Counted from the first letter of the stretch, positions 6,676 through 17,500 are shown. The stretch is 64,000 nucleotides of DNA from Ramlibacter humi (GCF_004681975.1 NZ_SMLK01000001.1:310001-374000); one strand, 5' to 3'. Notes: generated from the sequence alone by a model not told the origin. Numbers and translations: made by a program.

Positions 6676-7473
6676 TCAGAACTTTCCGTGCCGCCCTTCG
6701 CCCGCGGCGAAGCGGCCCGCGCCCGCGATGCCGTCGGCCATGCACGGCGCGCCGCCGCGCCATTCCTGGTGCAGCGCTTGCTCGATGGGCAGGTCCCATT
6801 GCCGGTACGCGCTCATGCGGTCGGCCAGCATGGTCTTCTGCGGGAAGGCAGCCAGTTGCTGCGCGATGGCGACGGCGGCTTCGCGTGCCTGGCCGCGCGG
6901 CACCACGCGATTCGCCAACCCCATCTGCAGCGCCTCGGCGGCTTCCACCTTGCGGCCGGTGAGGATGAGGTCCATCGCGTGGCCCATGCCCACCAGGCGC
7001 GGCAGGCGCACCGTGCCGCCGTCGATCAGCGGCACGCCGAAGCGGCGGCAATAGACGCCGAAGTACGCGTCCTCTTCCAGCACGCGCATGTCGCACCACA
7101 GCGCCAGTTCCATGCCACCGGCCACGGCCGCGCCGCTGACAGCCGCAATGACCGGCTTGGACAGCAGCAGGCGCGAAGGCCCCATCGGGCCCCGTGGCTG
7201 CGGCTGGCCCGGCTGGAAATCGAGGTCGGTGAACACCTTCTGCGGCCCTTCCGCCGCCAGCTGCGCGCCGGCCTGCAGGTCCCAGCCGGCGCAGAAGTGG
7301 CCGTGGGCGCCGTGGAACACCGCTACGCTTGCCTGCCGGTCGGCGTCGAACGCGACGAAGGCTTCGTACAACGCGCGCGCCGTGTCGCGGTCCACGGCGT
7401 TGCGCACTTCACGGCGGTCCAGCGTGACGATGGTCACGGGGCCGTCCTGTTCGACTCTCACGCTGCTGGTCAT
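6676..7473 (-). CDS. enoyl-CoA hydratase/isomerase family protein
   Basis: A 265-residue crotonase starting MTSSVRVEQDG; in-frame sequence upstream lacks a good start. The CoA-binding and oxyanion-hole segments HFCAGWDL and AAVSGAAVAGGMELAL are present. The first catalytic glutamate of hydratases is kept (GGMEL), but the second is replaced (FGVYC), so it may act as an isomerase or other crotonase rather than a standard hydratase. It heads a two-gene unit with the AraC regulator and is divergent from livH across 117 bases. Confidence 0.82.
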   Translation of the reverse strand: MTSSVRVEQDGPVTIVTLDRREVRNAVDRDTARALYEAFVAFDADRQASVAVFHGAHGHFCAGWDLQAGAQLAAEGPQKVFTDLDFQPGQPQPRGPMGPSRLLLSKPVIAAVSGAAVAGGMELALWCDMRVLEEDAYFGVYCRRFGVPLIDGGTVRLPRLVGMGHAMDLILTGRKVEAAEALQMGLANRVVPRGQAREAAVAIAQQLAAFPQKTMLADRMSAYRQWDLPIEQALHQEWRGGAPCMADGIAGAGRFAAGEGRHGKF

Positions 7474-7590
7474 CGGGGCATTAGACACCCCGTCCCCGGC
7501 GCCCTGCCACACCCCGTCCTCCGGACCAACCCTGTAGTGCGACGGCGAACCCGGCGGCTATAACCCGCCAACACACAGGCAGCCCGGCAA

Positions 7591-8466
7591 GTGCAATTCC
7601 TCCAACTGGTGATCAGCGGCATCGCGCAGGGATGCATCTACGGCCTGATCGCGCTGGGCTTCGTGCTGATCTACAAGGCCACCGAGACGGTGAGCTTCGC
7701 GCAGGGCGAGCTCATGATGCTGGGCGCCTTCGCCGGCCTGGCGGCGCTCGCCACGCTGGGCCTGCCGTTCTGGCTGGCGGTGCCGGCGGCCATCGCGGGC
7801 ATGGCGGTCTTCGGCGTGCTGCTGGAACGCATCGTCATCCGGCCCATCCTGGGGCAGCCCGCGTTCTCCATCGTCATGCTCACCATCGGCATCGGCTACG
7901 TGGCGCGCGGGACCATCACCATGATCCCGTCCATCGGCACCGAGACGCACACGCTGGCCGTGCCGTACAAGGACATGGTCTGGAACGCGGGCGGGCTGGT
8001 CATCGCGGTCGAACACGTGGTGGTCATCGCCGCCACCGCCGCGCTGTGCGCGCTGCTGTACGCGGCGTTCCGCTACAGCAAGGTGGGCATCGCCATGCAG
8101 GCCGCTTCGCAGAACCAGCTGGCGGCGTACTACATGGGCATCCCGGTGCGGCGGCTGAACGGCCTGGTGTGGGGCCTGGCGTCGGCGGTGGCCGCCATCG
8201 CGGGGCTGCTGCTCGCGCCCATCACCTTCGTGCACGCCAACATGGGGCTCATCGGGCTGAAGGCTTTTCCCGCCGCCGTGGTGGGCGGCTTCGGCAGCCT
8301 GCCCGGCGCCATCGTCGGCGGGCTGGTCATCGGCGTGGTGGAGTCGCTGTCCGGCTTCTACCTGCCGGAAGGCTTCAAGGACATCGCCGCGTACATCGTG
8401 GTGCTGGCCATGCTGGTGGTGATGCCGAACGGGTTGTTCGGCGAGAGACTGAGGAAGAAGGTGTGA
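7591..8466 (+). CDS. livH: branched-chain amino acid-type ABC transporter permease LivH
   Basis: A 291-residue hydrophobic protein with a GTG start. It has about eight membrane helices and the LivH signature near the C-terminus (AFPAAVVGGFGSLPGAIVGG). It is the first of two permeases of a high-affinity uptake system. The first gene of livHMGF, with an acyl-CoA ligase and binding protein downstream. That arrangement in Burkholderiales often serves organic or aromatic acids rather than leucine, so the substrate is open. Confidence 0.93.
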   Translation: MQFLQLVISGIAQGCIYGLIALGFVLIYKATETVSFAQGELMMLGAFAGLAALATLGLPFWLAVPAAIAGMAVFGVLLERIVIRPILGQPAFSIVMLTIGIGYVARGTITMIPSIGTETHTLAVPYKDMVWNAGGLVIAVEHVVVIAATAALCALLYAAFRYSKVGIAMQAASQNQLAAYYMGIPVRRLNGLVWGLASAVAAIAGLLLAPITFVHANMGLIGLKAFPAAVVGGFGSLPGAIVGGLVIGVVESLSGFYLPEGFKDIAAYIVVLAMLVVMPNGLFGERLRKKV

Positions 8467-8506
8467 TGACCCAAGCTCGCTTCTCGCCTCATTGCCTTCC
8501 CAGCGC

Positions 8507-8556
8507 CATCCCCGCGAAGGCGGGGAGCCACGGGTTCCCGCCTTCGCGGGAATGAC
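8507..8556. repeat. intergenic palindromic repeat (CCCGCGAAGGCGGG type)
   Basis: Inverted halves CATCCCCGCGAAGGCGGGGA and TTCCCGCCTTCGCGGGAATG form a long hairpin between livH and livM. The same family recurs at 30633-30719. It lies inside the operon and could affect mRNA stability, but does not carry a T-run. Confidence 0.8.
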
Positions 8557-8565
8557 GCCGCCACC

Positions 8566-9642
8566 ATGCGCTTCCTCTTCAAGACCAGCTACGAGCAGGA
8601 CATCCGGCTGGCCAGGCATGGCGGGCACGTGTTCTGGTATTCGCTGCTCGCAGCGGCGCTCATCGCCGCGCCGTGGGCGGCGTCGGAGTACCTGCTGGCG
8701 CAGATGACGCAGATGCTCATCTACGGCGTGGTCGGCCTGGGGCTGATGCTGCTGGCAGGCTTCACCGGCCTGTTCTCCATCGGACACGCCGCCTTCTTCG
8801 GCGTGGGCGCGTACACGCAGGCGGTGCTGACCAACGCGGGCTGGCCGTTCCCGGCCGCGATGGCGGTGGCGGCCGCGCTCTCGGCGCTGGTGGGCGTGGT
8901 GGTCGGCCTGCCCGCGTTGCGCGTCAAAGGCATCTACCTGGGCATCGCCACGCTGGCTTTCGGCTTCATCGTGGAAGAAGGCTTCGCGCGCTGGGAGAAG
9001 GTCACCGGCGGCAACGCGGGCCTGACGGTGGGCGCGCCCAAGGCCTTCGGCTGGGCGGCGGACACGGGCACCTCGTTCTACTTCGTGTGCCTGGCCACGG
9101 CGGTGCTGGCCACGCTGGCGTGCCTGAACCTGCTGCGCTCGCCCACGGGCCGCGCCTTCGTCGCCATCCGCGATTCGGAGATCTCGGCGCAGAGCATGGG
9201 CATCCACCTGGCGTACTACAAGACGCTCAGCTTCGCGTTGTCGGCGGCGCTGGCCGGTTTGGGCGGCGCGCTGTACGGGCACCAGATCCGCTTCCTCTCA
9301 CCCGACCAGTTCAACATCGTGCAGTCCATCGACCTGCTGCTGATGGTGGTCATCGGCGGGCTGGGCTCATTGCACGGTGCCTTCCTCGGCGCCATCTTCC
9401 TCATCGGGCTGCCGCAGGCCATCGGCCTGTTCAAGGACCTGCTGCCCGATGCCATTGGCCAGGCGCCGGGCCTGAAGGCGGTGATCTACGGCGCGGTGCT
9501 CATCGCCTTCGTGCTGTTCGAACCCATGGGCCTGTACGGCCGCTGGCTGAAGGTGCGCACCTGGTTCCAGCTGTTCCCGTTCTACCGGCGCGGCATGTTC
9601 AGGCGGCAGAAGTCGTTCCAGAAGTCGGAGAGGCTGCGGTGA
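8566..9642 (+). CDS. livM: branched-chain amino acid-type ABC transporter permease LivM
   Basis: A 358-residue integral membrane protein. The LivM hallmarks GLFSIGHAAFFGVGAYT (about 67-83) and VVIGGLGSLHGAFLGA (about 261-276) are clear. It partners LivH to form the transmembrane channel. The longer hydrophilic C-terminal tail (RRGMFRRQKSFQKSERLR) is cationic and probably cytoplasmic. The stop overlaps the livG start (GTGA). A palindromic repeat separates it from livH. Confidence 0.93.
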   Translation: MRFLFKTSYEQDIRLARHGGHVFWYSLLAAALIAAPWAASEYLLAQMTQMLIYGVVGLGLMLLAGFTGLFSIGHAAFFGVGAYTQAVLTNAGWPFPAAMAVAAALSALVGVVVGLPALRVKGIYLGIATLAFGFIVEEGFARWEKVTGGNAGLTVGAPKAFGWAADTGTSFYFVCLATAVLATLACLNLLRSPTGRAFVAIRDSEISAQSMGIHLAYYKTLSFALSAALAGLGGALYGHQIRFLSPDQFNIVQSIDLLLMVVIGGLGSLHGAFLGAIFLIGLPQAIGLFKDLLPDAIGQAPGLKAVIYGAVLIAFVLFEPMGLYGRWLKVRTWFQLFPFYRRGMFRRQKSFQKSERLR

Positions 9643-10442
9643 CCGGCGTGCTGCTCTCCGCGAAGGACCTGTCCGTGCGCTTCGGCGGCGTGCTGGCGGT
9701 CAACGGCGTCAGCTTCGATGTGCGGCGCGGCGAGGTGTTCACGCTGATCGGGCCCAACGGCGCGGGCAAGACCACCGTCTTCAACCTCATCAGCCGCATC
9801 TACCAGCCGACTTCCGGCGCCATCGACTTCGAAGGCCGGCCGCTCACCACGCAACCGCCGCATCGCATCGCAGGGCTTGGCATCGCGCGCACCTTCCAGA
9901 ACATCGAACTGTTCGAGCACGCCACCGTGCTGCACAACCTGCTGATCGGCCGCCACACGCATCGCGCCACGGGTTTGTGGGCCGACATGCTGTTCACGCC
10001 GAAGGCGCGCGCCGCCGAGATCGCCGCGCGCGAGAAGGTGGAGCGGGTGATCGACCTGCTCGACCTGCAGCACCACCGCGATTCGCTGGTGGCCGGCCTG
10101 CCGTACGGCGTGCGCAAGGTGGTCGAACTGGCCCGCGCGCTGTGCACCGAGCCCAAGCTGCTGCTGCTGGACGAGCCTTCGTCCGGCCTCAACGTGGAAG
10201 AAACCGGGGACATGGCTTTCTGGATCCAGGACATCCAGAAGGAGCTGGGCATCACCGTGCTGATGGTGGAGCATGACATGGCGCTGGTCTCGCGCGTGTC
10301 CGACCGTGTGCTGGCAATGAACCAGGGCGAAGTCCTCGCACTCGGCACACCAGCGGAGGTTCAGGCGCATCCCGGTGTCGTCGAGGCTTACCTGGGCTCG
10401 GCCGACGACGTGGCCACGCTGCGCAGGGAGGCGACGCGATGA
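9639..10442 (+). CDS. livG: ABC transporter ATP-binding protein LivG
   Basis: A 267-residue ATPase with a GTG start overlapping the livM stop. Walker A is GPNGAGKTT (about 37-45), Walker B LLLLDEPSSGL (about 170-180) and the switch histidine lies in MVEHDM. The signature motif reads PYGVRKVVEL in place of canonical LSGGQ, as often in LivG homologues. It powers import with LivF. Confidence 0.92.
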   Translation: MTGVLLSAKDLSVRFGGVLAVNGVSFDVRRGEVFTLIGPNGAGKTTVFNLISRIYQPTSGAIDFEGRPLTTQPPHRIAGLGIARTFQNIELFEHATVLHNLLIGRHTHRATGLWADMLFTPKARAAEIAAREKVERVIDLLDLQHHRDSLVAGLPYGVRKVVELARALCTEPKLLLLDEPSSGLNVEETGDMAFWIQDIQKELGITVLMVEHDMALVSRVSDRVLAMNQGEVLALGTPAEVQAHPGVVEAYLGSADDVATLRREATR

Positions 10443-11248
10443 TGGCGGCGCCCGCCACCACCTCGGCGCCCAACGGCGACGTGCCCGTGCTGCGGTTGGC
10501 CAACGTGGAATCGGCCTATGGCCCGGTGAAGGCCATCCGCGGCGTCAGCCTGCAGGTGCGCCGAGGCGAGATCGCCACCGTGCTGGGCTCCAACGGCGCG
10601 GGCAAGACCACCATCCTGAAGACCATCTCCGGCATCCTGGACCCGCTGAAAGGCACGGTGGAGTTCAAGGGCGAGGACATCACCGCGCGCGACCCGGCCG
10701 ACGTGGTGCGGCGCGGCCTGTCGCACGTGCCGGAAGGGCGCGAGGTGTTCCCGCTGCTGTCGGTGCGCGACAACCTGGCGATGGGCGCGTACACGCGCAC
10801 CGACCGCGACGCGGCGGCGCGCGACCTGGAAGCGGTGTTCGCGTACTTCCCCATCCTGAAAGAGCGCGAGGCGCAGGACGCAGGACTGCTGTCGGGCGGG
10901 CAGCAGCAGATGCTGGCCATCTCGCGCGCGCTGATGGCCGCGCCGGAACTGATCCTGCTGGACGAGCCCAGCCTGGGCCTGTCGCCCAAGCTCACGCGCG
11001 AGATCTTCGAGATCGTGGTGCGCATCAACCGCGAGCGCGGCACCACCATCCTGCTGGTGGAGCAGAACGCCAACATGGCGCTGAACGCCGCCGACTACGG
11101 CTACGTGCTGGAGAACGGCCGCATCGTGATGGAGGACACCTGTGCGCACCTGCGGGAGAAGGACGACATCAAGGAGTTCTACCTGGGAATGAAGCAGGCC
11201 GGGGTGAGGGGGGAGCGGCGGTGGAAGAAGAAAAAGACATGGCGGTGA
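10439..11248 (+). CDS. livF: ABC transporter ATP-binding protein LivF
   Basis: A 269-residue ATPase; ATG overlaps the livG stop. Walker A is GSNGAGKTT (about 51-59), signature LLSGGQQQML (about 151-160), Walker B LILLDEPSLGL, followed by LVEQNA. The C-terminus is longer than usual, ending in a basic WKKKKTWR tail, possibly because the original stop was lost; the next 50 bases hold a fragment of an intergenic repeat. Confidence 0.92.
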   Translation: MMAAPATTSAPNGDVPVLRLANVESAYGPVKAIRGVSLQVRRGEIATVLGSNGAGKTTILKTISGILDPLKGTVEFKGEDITARDPADVVRRGLSHVPEGREVFPLLSVRDNLAMGAYTRTDRDAAARDLEAVFAYFPILKEREAQDAGLLSGGQQQMLAISRALMAAPELILLDEPSLGLSPKLTREIFEIVVRINRERGTTILLVEQNANMALNAADYGYVLENGRIVMEDTCAHLREKDDIKEFYLGMKQAGVRGERRWKKKKTWR

Positions 11249-11297
11249 AATCCGTTCCCTGTCATCGCGGGCTTGACCAGGCTCTGGGGACATCGGC

Positions 11298-13154
11298 ATG
11301 AGCAACCTCTGGAACGCCCACCGCATCGAGCCGCGCGAAGGCCTGGTCATCGAAGGCGACACCATCCCCGCCATCTTCTGGAACGGCGTGCGCCGGCGCG
11401 GCCCGCACGTGTGGATGCGGCAGAAGGAGCTGGGCCTGTGGCGCAGCTGGACCTGGGACGCGGTGGGCGCCATCGTGCGCGAAGTCGCCGGCGGCCTGAT
11501 GGCGCTGGGCTTCTCCGCGCGCGACACCGCTTCCGTGCTGGCCAACACGCGTGCCGAGTGGGTGTGGGCCGACCTGGCGGTGCTCAGCGCGGGCGGCGTG
11601 TGCAACGGCATCTACCCCACCGATTCGCCCTCGCAGGTGCACTACCTGTGCGAAGACTCGGGAACCTCGGTGCTGTTCGTCGAGGACGAGGAGCAGTTGG
11701 ACAAGGCGCTGGAAGTTCGCGCGCAACTGCCGCACCTGCGCAGGATCGTCGTGATGGACATGGAGGGCTTGCGCGAACTGCGCGACCCCATGGTGGTGAG
11801 CCTGGACGCCTTGCGCGCGCTGGGCCGCGACCACAACGCGCAGCACCCGCAGGCGCTGGACCAGCGGATGAATGCGCTGCGCGGCGACGAACTCGCCATC
11901 CTGGTCTACACGTCCGGCACCACCGGCAAGCCTAAGGGCGCGATGCACAGCCACGGCGCGCTGGCCTACATCACGCGCGCGTACAACCCGCTGCTGCCGC
12001 AGGACGAGCGCGACGAGCGCATGTGTTTCCTGCCGCTGTGCCACATCGCCGAGCGCATCGGCGGCGAGTACCTGCCGGTGTATTCGGGCGCGAAGATCAA
12101 CTTCGTCGAGAACCCCGAGACGGTGCCGGAGAACGTGCGGGAGATCCAGCCGACGGTGTGCACCGCCGTGCCGCGCGTGTGGGAGAAGTTCTATTCGGCG
12201 GTGGCCATCGCGCTGCGCGAGTCCAGCCGGCTGCAGCAGGCCACCTACGCGTGGTCCATCGGGGTGGGGCAGCGCGTGGCCGACCGCGTGCTGGCGGGCC
12301 AGCCGGTGCCGGCGGGGCTGAAGCTGCAGTTCCTGGCGGCGCGCGCGCTGGCGCTGGACAACGTGCGAAAGCTGATCGGCATCCACCGGGCGCGGTTCCT
12401 GGTGACGGGCGCGGCGCCCATCTCGCCCGAGCTGATCCGCTGGTACCTGGCGCTGGGGGTGCCCATGCTGGAGGCCTGGGGAATGACCGAAACGTGCGGC
12501 GTGTCCAGCCTGGTGCCGCCCGCGCGCATCAAGCCCGGCTCCATCGGCCCGGCGGGCGCGCACAACCAGATGCGCATCGACCCGGCCTCGGGCGAGATCC
12601 AGGTGAAGGGCCCGAACGTCTTCATGGGCTACCTCAACCAGCCGGAGAAGACGGCCGAGTCGTTCACGCCGGACGGCTGGTTCCGCACCGGCGACGTGGG
12701 CACCGTGGACAACGACGGCTACTTCCGCATCACCGACCGGATGAAGGACATCATCATCACGGCCGGCGGCAAGAACATCACGCCCAGCGAATTCGAGAAC
12801 GAGCTGAAGTTCTCGCCGTATGTCACCGACGCCGTGGTCATCGGCGACAAGCGTCCGTTCCTCACGGCCATCGTCATGATCGACCAGGAGAACGTCGAGA
12901 AGTACGCGCAGGACCACGACGTGCCTTTCAGCAACTACGCCAGCCTGGCGCGCGCGCCGCAGGTGCAGGAACTGATCCAGCGCGAGATCGACCGCGTGAA
13001 CGCGAAGTTCGCGCGGGTGGAGCAGGTCAAGAAGTTCTTCCTGCTGGACACCCAGCTGACCGCCGAGGACGAGGAGCTCACGCCGACGATGAAGCTCAAG
13101 CGCAAGCTGGTGGAGCGCAAGTACTCGCCGCAGGTCGAGGCGATGTACCGCTAG
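11298..13154 (+). CDS. AMP-forming long-chain fatty-acid/acyl-CoA ligase
   Basis: A 618-residue adenylate-forming enzyme. Motif A3 is YTSGTTGKPKGAM (about 200-212), motif A5 EAWGMTETCG (about 393-402) and A7 GWFRTGDVG (about 455-463), followed by ITAGGKNITPSE. It activates a carboxylic acid to its acyl-AMP and then CoA thioester in the cytoplasm. Placed between livF and the binding-protein gene, it probably activates the acid that the transporter brings in. A small hairpin follows its stop. Confidence 0.9.
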   Translation: MSNLWNAHRIEPREGLVIEGDTIPAIFWNGVRRRGPHVWMRQKELGLWRSWTWDAVGAIVREVAGGLMALGFSARDTASVLANTRAEWVWADLAVLSAGGVCNGIYPTDSPSQVHYLCEDSGTSVLFVEDEEQLDKALEVRAQLPHLRRIVVMDMEGLRELRDPMVVSLDALRALGRDHNAQHPQALDQRMNALRGDELAILVYTSGTTGKPKGAMHSHGALAYITRAYNPLLPQDERDERMCFLPLCHIAERIGGEYLPVYSGAKINFVENPETVPENVREIQPTVCTAVPRVWEKFYSAVAIALRESSRLQQATYAWSIGVGQRVADRVLAGQPVPAGLKLQFLAARALALDNVRKLIGIHRARFLVTGAAPISPELIRWYLALGVPMLEAWGMTETCGVSSLVPPARIKPGSIGPAGAHNQMRIDPASGEIQVKGPNVFMGYLNQPEKTAESFTPDGWFRTGDVGTVDNDGYFRITDRMKDIIITAGGKNITPSEFENELKFSPYVTDAVVIGDKRPFLTAIVMIDQENVEKYAQDHDVPFSNYASLARAPQVQELIQREIDRVNAKFARVEQVKKFFLLDTQLTAEDEELTPTMKLKRKLVERKYSPQVEAMYR

Positions 13155-13164
13155 CGGTTACCCC

Positions 13165-13182
13165 AAGCGGGTCGGCCCGCTT
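13165..13182 (+). terminator. hairpin between the acyl-CoA ligase and binding-protein genes
   Basis: AAGCGGG/CCCGCTT with loop TCGG forms a perfect 7-bp stem. There is no T-run, so it may be a processing or stability element rather than a true terminator; it could adjust expression of the binding protein relative to the operon. Confidence 0.4.
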
Positions 13183-13242
13183 GACAGGCGAGGGGGCGCC
13201 TGAAGAATGCCCCGCACCCACCCAACGAGTCGAGGAGACGAC

Positions 13243-14409
13243 ATGCGCAGCACCCGCACTTTCCTGGCCGCCGCGGCCCTGGCCGTCGCGGCTTCACCCG
13301 CCCTTGCGCAGCAGCAGGGCGTGGGCAAGAACGAGATCCTGATCGGCACCATCCAGGACCTGTCGGGCCCGCTGGCCGGCTTCGGCAAGCAGGCGCGCAA
13401 CGGCATGCAGCTTCGCGTGGACGAACTGAACGAGCAGGGCAGCATCCACGGCCGCAAGCTGAAGCTGCTGGTGGAAGACGACGGCTACGACCCGAAGAAA
13501 GCGGTGCTGGCGGCTCAGAAGCTGGTGAACCAGGACAGGATCTTCCTGATGGCGGGCCACCTGGGCACGGCGCAGAACATGGCGGCGATGCCGGTGCAGT
13601 TCGAGAAGGGCGTGGTCAACTTCATGCCCATCACGGCCGCGCGCGAGATGTACGAGCCGCTGCACAAGCTGAAGTATTCGTTCGCCGCGACCTACTACGA
13701 CCAGATGCGCCTGGCGTTGCCCAAGCTGGTGAAGGACAAGCAGGCCAGGAAGGTCTGCACCCTCTACCAGGACGACGACTTCGGGCTGGAAGTGCTGCGC
13801 GGCGCCGAGGCGGGGCTCAAGACCATCAACATGGACCTGGCCGAGAAAACCACGTACAAGCGCGGCGCCACCGACTTCTCGTCGCAGGTGGCGCGCATGA
13901 AGGGCGCGGGCTGCGACTTCGTGGTGCTGGGCACCATCATCCGCGAGACTATCGGCACCATCGGCGAAGCGCGCAAGACCGGCTTCAGCCCCACGTTCCT
14001 GGGTTCCAGCGCGGCGTACACCGACCTCATCCACAAGCTGGGCGGCAAGGCCATGGACGGCCTGTACGCCACCATGACGGTGCAGAACCCCTACCTGGAC
14101 GAAGCCTCGCAGCCGATCCGCTTCTGGGCCAACAAGTACAAGACCAAGTTCAACGAAGACCCCACCGTGTTCTCGGTGTACGGCTACAGCATCGTCGACT
14201 GGTTCATCAAGGCGGCGCAGAAGGCCGGCCCCAACCTCACGACCGATTCGTTCGTGAAGACCATGGACTCGATCAGCTTCGACACCGACATGTTCGGCGC
14301 CGCGCCGGCCACCTACGGCCCGAACAAGCGCCTGGGCAGCGACCTGTCGCGGTTGTCGCAGATCCAGGACGGGAAGTGGAAGGTGATTTCGGACTACGTG
14401 AAGCCCTGA
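13243..14409 (+). CDS. periplasmic branched-chain-type ABC substrate-binding protein
   Basis: A 388-residue protein beginning MRSTRTFLAAAALAVAASPALAQ, a typical Sec signal peptide cut after ALA-Q. GAGGAGA lies a few bases before this ATG, which is preferred over an in-frame ATG 12 codons upstream. The mature part is a Peripla_BP_6 (LivK-like) bilobed domain: it opens with ILIGTIQDLSGPLAGFGKQ and has a VEDDGYDPKKAV segment. It delivers the ligand to LivHM. The ligand is not evident. Confidence 0.9.
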   Translation: MRSTRTFLAAAALAVAASPALAQQQGVGKNEILIGTIQDLSGPLAGFGKQARNGMQLRVDELNEQGSIHGRKLKLLVEDDGYDPKKAVLAAQKLVNQDRIFLMAGHLGTAQNMAAMPVQFEKGVVNFMPITAAREMYEPLHKLKYSFAATYYDQMRLALPKLVKDKQARKVCTLYQDDDFGLEVLRGAEAGLKTINMDLAEKTTYKRGATDFSSQVARMKGAGCDFVVLGTIIRETIGTIGEARKTGFSPTFLGSSAAYTDLIHKLGGKAMDGLYATMTVQNPYLDEASQPIRFWANKYKTKFNEDPTVFSVYGYSIVDWFIKAAQKAGPNLTTDSFVKTMDSISFDTDMFGAAPATYGPNKRLGSDLSRLSQIQDGKWKVISDYVKP

Positions 14410-14413
14410 TGCC

Positions 14414-14509
14414 TGTCATGGCGGGCTTGACCCGCCATCCATCCCCGGCGGGCCGAATGCGCGTCATCACCGGGCAGGAGGTGGATGCCGGGTCAAGCCC
14501 GGCATGACA
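14414..14509. repeat. intergenic palindromic repeat (GGCTTGACCC type)
   Basis: Imperfect inverted arms of about 28 bases (TGTCATGGCGGGCTTGACCC... and ...GGGTCAAGCCCGGCATGACA) lie between convergent genes. A second copy of about the same length is at 61927-62022 and a short fragment lies near 11256-11290. Confidence 0.85.
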
Positions 14510-14532
14510 AAGGGCAGGGGCCGGCGGTGCCC

Positions 14533-17500
14533 CTAAGCGCGCACCGTCCCGCCGACCTTCGACAGCACCAGCTCCAGCGCCTCGATCTCGGCCGGCTTGA
14601 CCAGGTGGTCGTCGAAGCCGGCTTCGCGGGTGCGCTGGCGGTCCTCGGCCTGGCCCCAGCCGGTGAGGGCGACGATGTGCATCTGCCCGCGGTGCGGGTG
14701 CCCGGCCAGCCGCGAAACCACCTCGTAGCCGTCCATGCCCGGCATGCCCAGGTCCAGCAGCACCAGCTGCGGCCGGTATTGGTCCACCGCGGCCAGCGCG
14801 TCGGGGCCACCGTAGACCACCTGGGCGCGCGCGCCCATCATCTCCAGCATCGCGGCCAGGCTGTCGGCCGCGTCGCGGTTGTCGTCCACCACCAGCACCA
14901 GCGGGCCGTCGTCCGATGGCATCTGCCAGCTCATCGCGCCGCGGCGGTCCGGCGGCTGCGCCACCGAGCCCTCGGCCAGCGGCAGGCGCACCTCGAACAT
15001 TGAGCCGTGCCCCAGGCCTCCGCTGCGCGCCTGCACGCGGCCGCCGTGCAGCTCCACCAGGCTTCGCACGATGGACAGACCGATGCCCAGTCCGCCCTGC
15101 GCGCGTGCGGCGGACCGGTCCACCTGCACGAAGGGCTGGAACACTTCCTCCAGCATGTCGGGCGCCAGGCCCATGCCGTTGTCCTGCACCACCACCACGG
15201 CCTCGCTGTCGCGGCCTTGCGCCGACAGCGAGATGTGGCCGCCGGGTTCGGTGTACTTGGCCGCGTTGTTCAGCAGGTTGGTGAACACCTGGCCCAGGCG
15301 CATCGCGTCGCCGTCCACGTACAGGCCCGCCACCGCGTCCACGTCCGCGTGCAGCGAATGGCGCGCGGCTTCCACCACCGGACGGCAGCTCTCCGCGGCG
15401 CCCACCAGCACCTCGTGCAGCGACAGGCGCCCGCGCTGCAGCACGACCTTGCCCGAAGTGATGCGCGACACCTCCAGCAGGTCGTCCACCAGGCGCACCA
15501 GGTGGTCGATCTGCCGCCGCATCATGGCCTGCACGCGCGCGCCGCCGTCCGGGCCGCCGCCCAGCGCCAGCAGCTGCACGCCGTTGCGCAGCGGCGCCAG
15601 CGGGTTGCGCAGCTCGTGCGCCAGCGTGGCGATGAACTGGTCCTTGCGCCGCTCCACCTGCTGCAGGGCGGCGTGCGCCTGGCCCAGGGCCTCGGCGTCC
15701 TCGCGCTGGCGGCGCTGCACCTGGGCGCGTTCGAAAGCTTCCCAGCAGCGCTGCGCGGCCGCCTGCACCAGCTGCACCTCGGACTCGATCCAGTGGCGCG
15801 GTTCGCGCTGGTGCACGCCGATGCCGGCTACCAGCCGGTCGCCGCGCAGGATGCCGCAAGAGATGGTGGCCCCGATGCCCGCCTGCCGGTAGGGCTGGCG
15901 GCCGTCGGCCGTGCGTTCGTCCCGGTCCACGTCGTGCGAGACGAACGGGCGGCTCGCCTTGTACAGGCGCAGGTGCTCGCGGCCCGCGTCCGACAGGCGG
16001 ATGCGGCCCCGCATGGATGACACGTTCGCGCCGCGGCGGAACTCGCCGCGCACTTCCGCGCTGTCGCCGTCGCCGTCCACCAGCGCCCAGATGCAGCGGT
16101 CGGCGCCCAGGTGGTGGCCGATGGCGCGCACCGCCTCGCACAACACGGCCTCGGGGTCGTCCAGGTGGCGCATCAGGCGGTCGAACTCGGCCAGGAAGCG
16201 CTGCTGCGACTCGCTCTCGCGGATGCTGCGCTCCATCAGGCGCGTCTGCAGCACGTCGCGGAAATACAGCGACAGGCCGCCCGAAGCCACCGGGTAGATG
16301 TTGACTTCGAACCACGCGGCCAGCGGGTTGTACGGGCCTTCGACGGTGAGCGCCACGCGCTCGCGCATGGCGCGCCTGAAAGGCTCCTCGAACGCGGAGC
16401 TGGCCACCTCGGGGAACACGTCCCACAGGCTGCGGCCCAGCATGTTCTCGCGCGGGCGGCCGTACAGGCCCTCCGCCGCGCGGTTGACATAGGTGAAGCG
16501 CCAGTCGGCGTCCACCGCGACGAAGCCTTCGGTGATGCTTTCCAGCACCCGCTCGACTTCGGTGCGCAATTCCTGCTCGCGGCGCATGGCCTGCTGGCGC
16601 ACCTGCGTCAGCCGCATCGCGCCCGACACGCGCGCCAGCAGCTCGCGCGCGTGGAAAGGCTTCACCAGGAAGTCGTCGGCGCCGGCTTCCAGCGCGCGCA
16701 GCCGGGCGTCCTCGCCTGCGTTGGCCGACAGCATGATGACCGGCAGCGTGGCCGTCGCCGGGTCCCTGCGCAGCCGCCGCAGCAGCTCGAAGCCGTCCAT
16801 GCCACCCATCATCGCGTCGGTCAGCACCAGGTCCGGCACGCGGTCGTCGATGCGGCTGAGCGCCTGCCAGCCGTCGGCGGCGGTGCGCACCTCGTGCTCG
16901 CGCCCGAGCAGGCGGCCCAGGTAGTGCCGCATGTCGGCGTTGTCGTCGACCAGCAGCACCGAGCCGCGGCCCGCCGCGGCGGGGCACGCCAGCCGCTCGG
17001 GTTCCGCGGCGCGTGCTTCGCCGCCTTCCACCGCTTCCGCACCGTCCGGCGCCGCGCCTTCCAGCCAGCTTTCCACTTCCTCGATCCAGCCGGCGGACGC
17101 GATGGACGGCATGAACGAGGCTTCCTGGTGCACGACCTGGTCCGGCGGCAGGTGGGCGTGGCCCCAGGGCACGTCCACGCGGAAGGTGCTGCCTTCGCCG
17201 AGGCGGCTTTGCACGTCGATCGCCGCGCCATGCATGCGCGTGAGCTCGGCCACCAGCGCCAGGCCGATGCCGCTGCCTTCGATGGTGCGGGCCTGCGCGC
17301 CTTCCACGCGGAAGAAGCGGTCGAACACGCGGGGCAGGGCTTCCTCGGGGATGCCGATGCCGGTGTCGCGCACTTCGAGCCTGACCACGTCGCCTGCTGC
17401 GTGCAGCCGCACCTCGACCCGGCCGCGCAGCGTGTACTTGATCGCGTTGGACAGCAGATTGAAGACCACCGTCTCCCACATGGCGCGGTCGATGTAGATC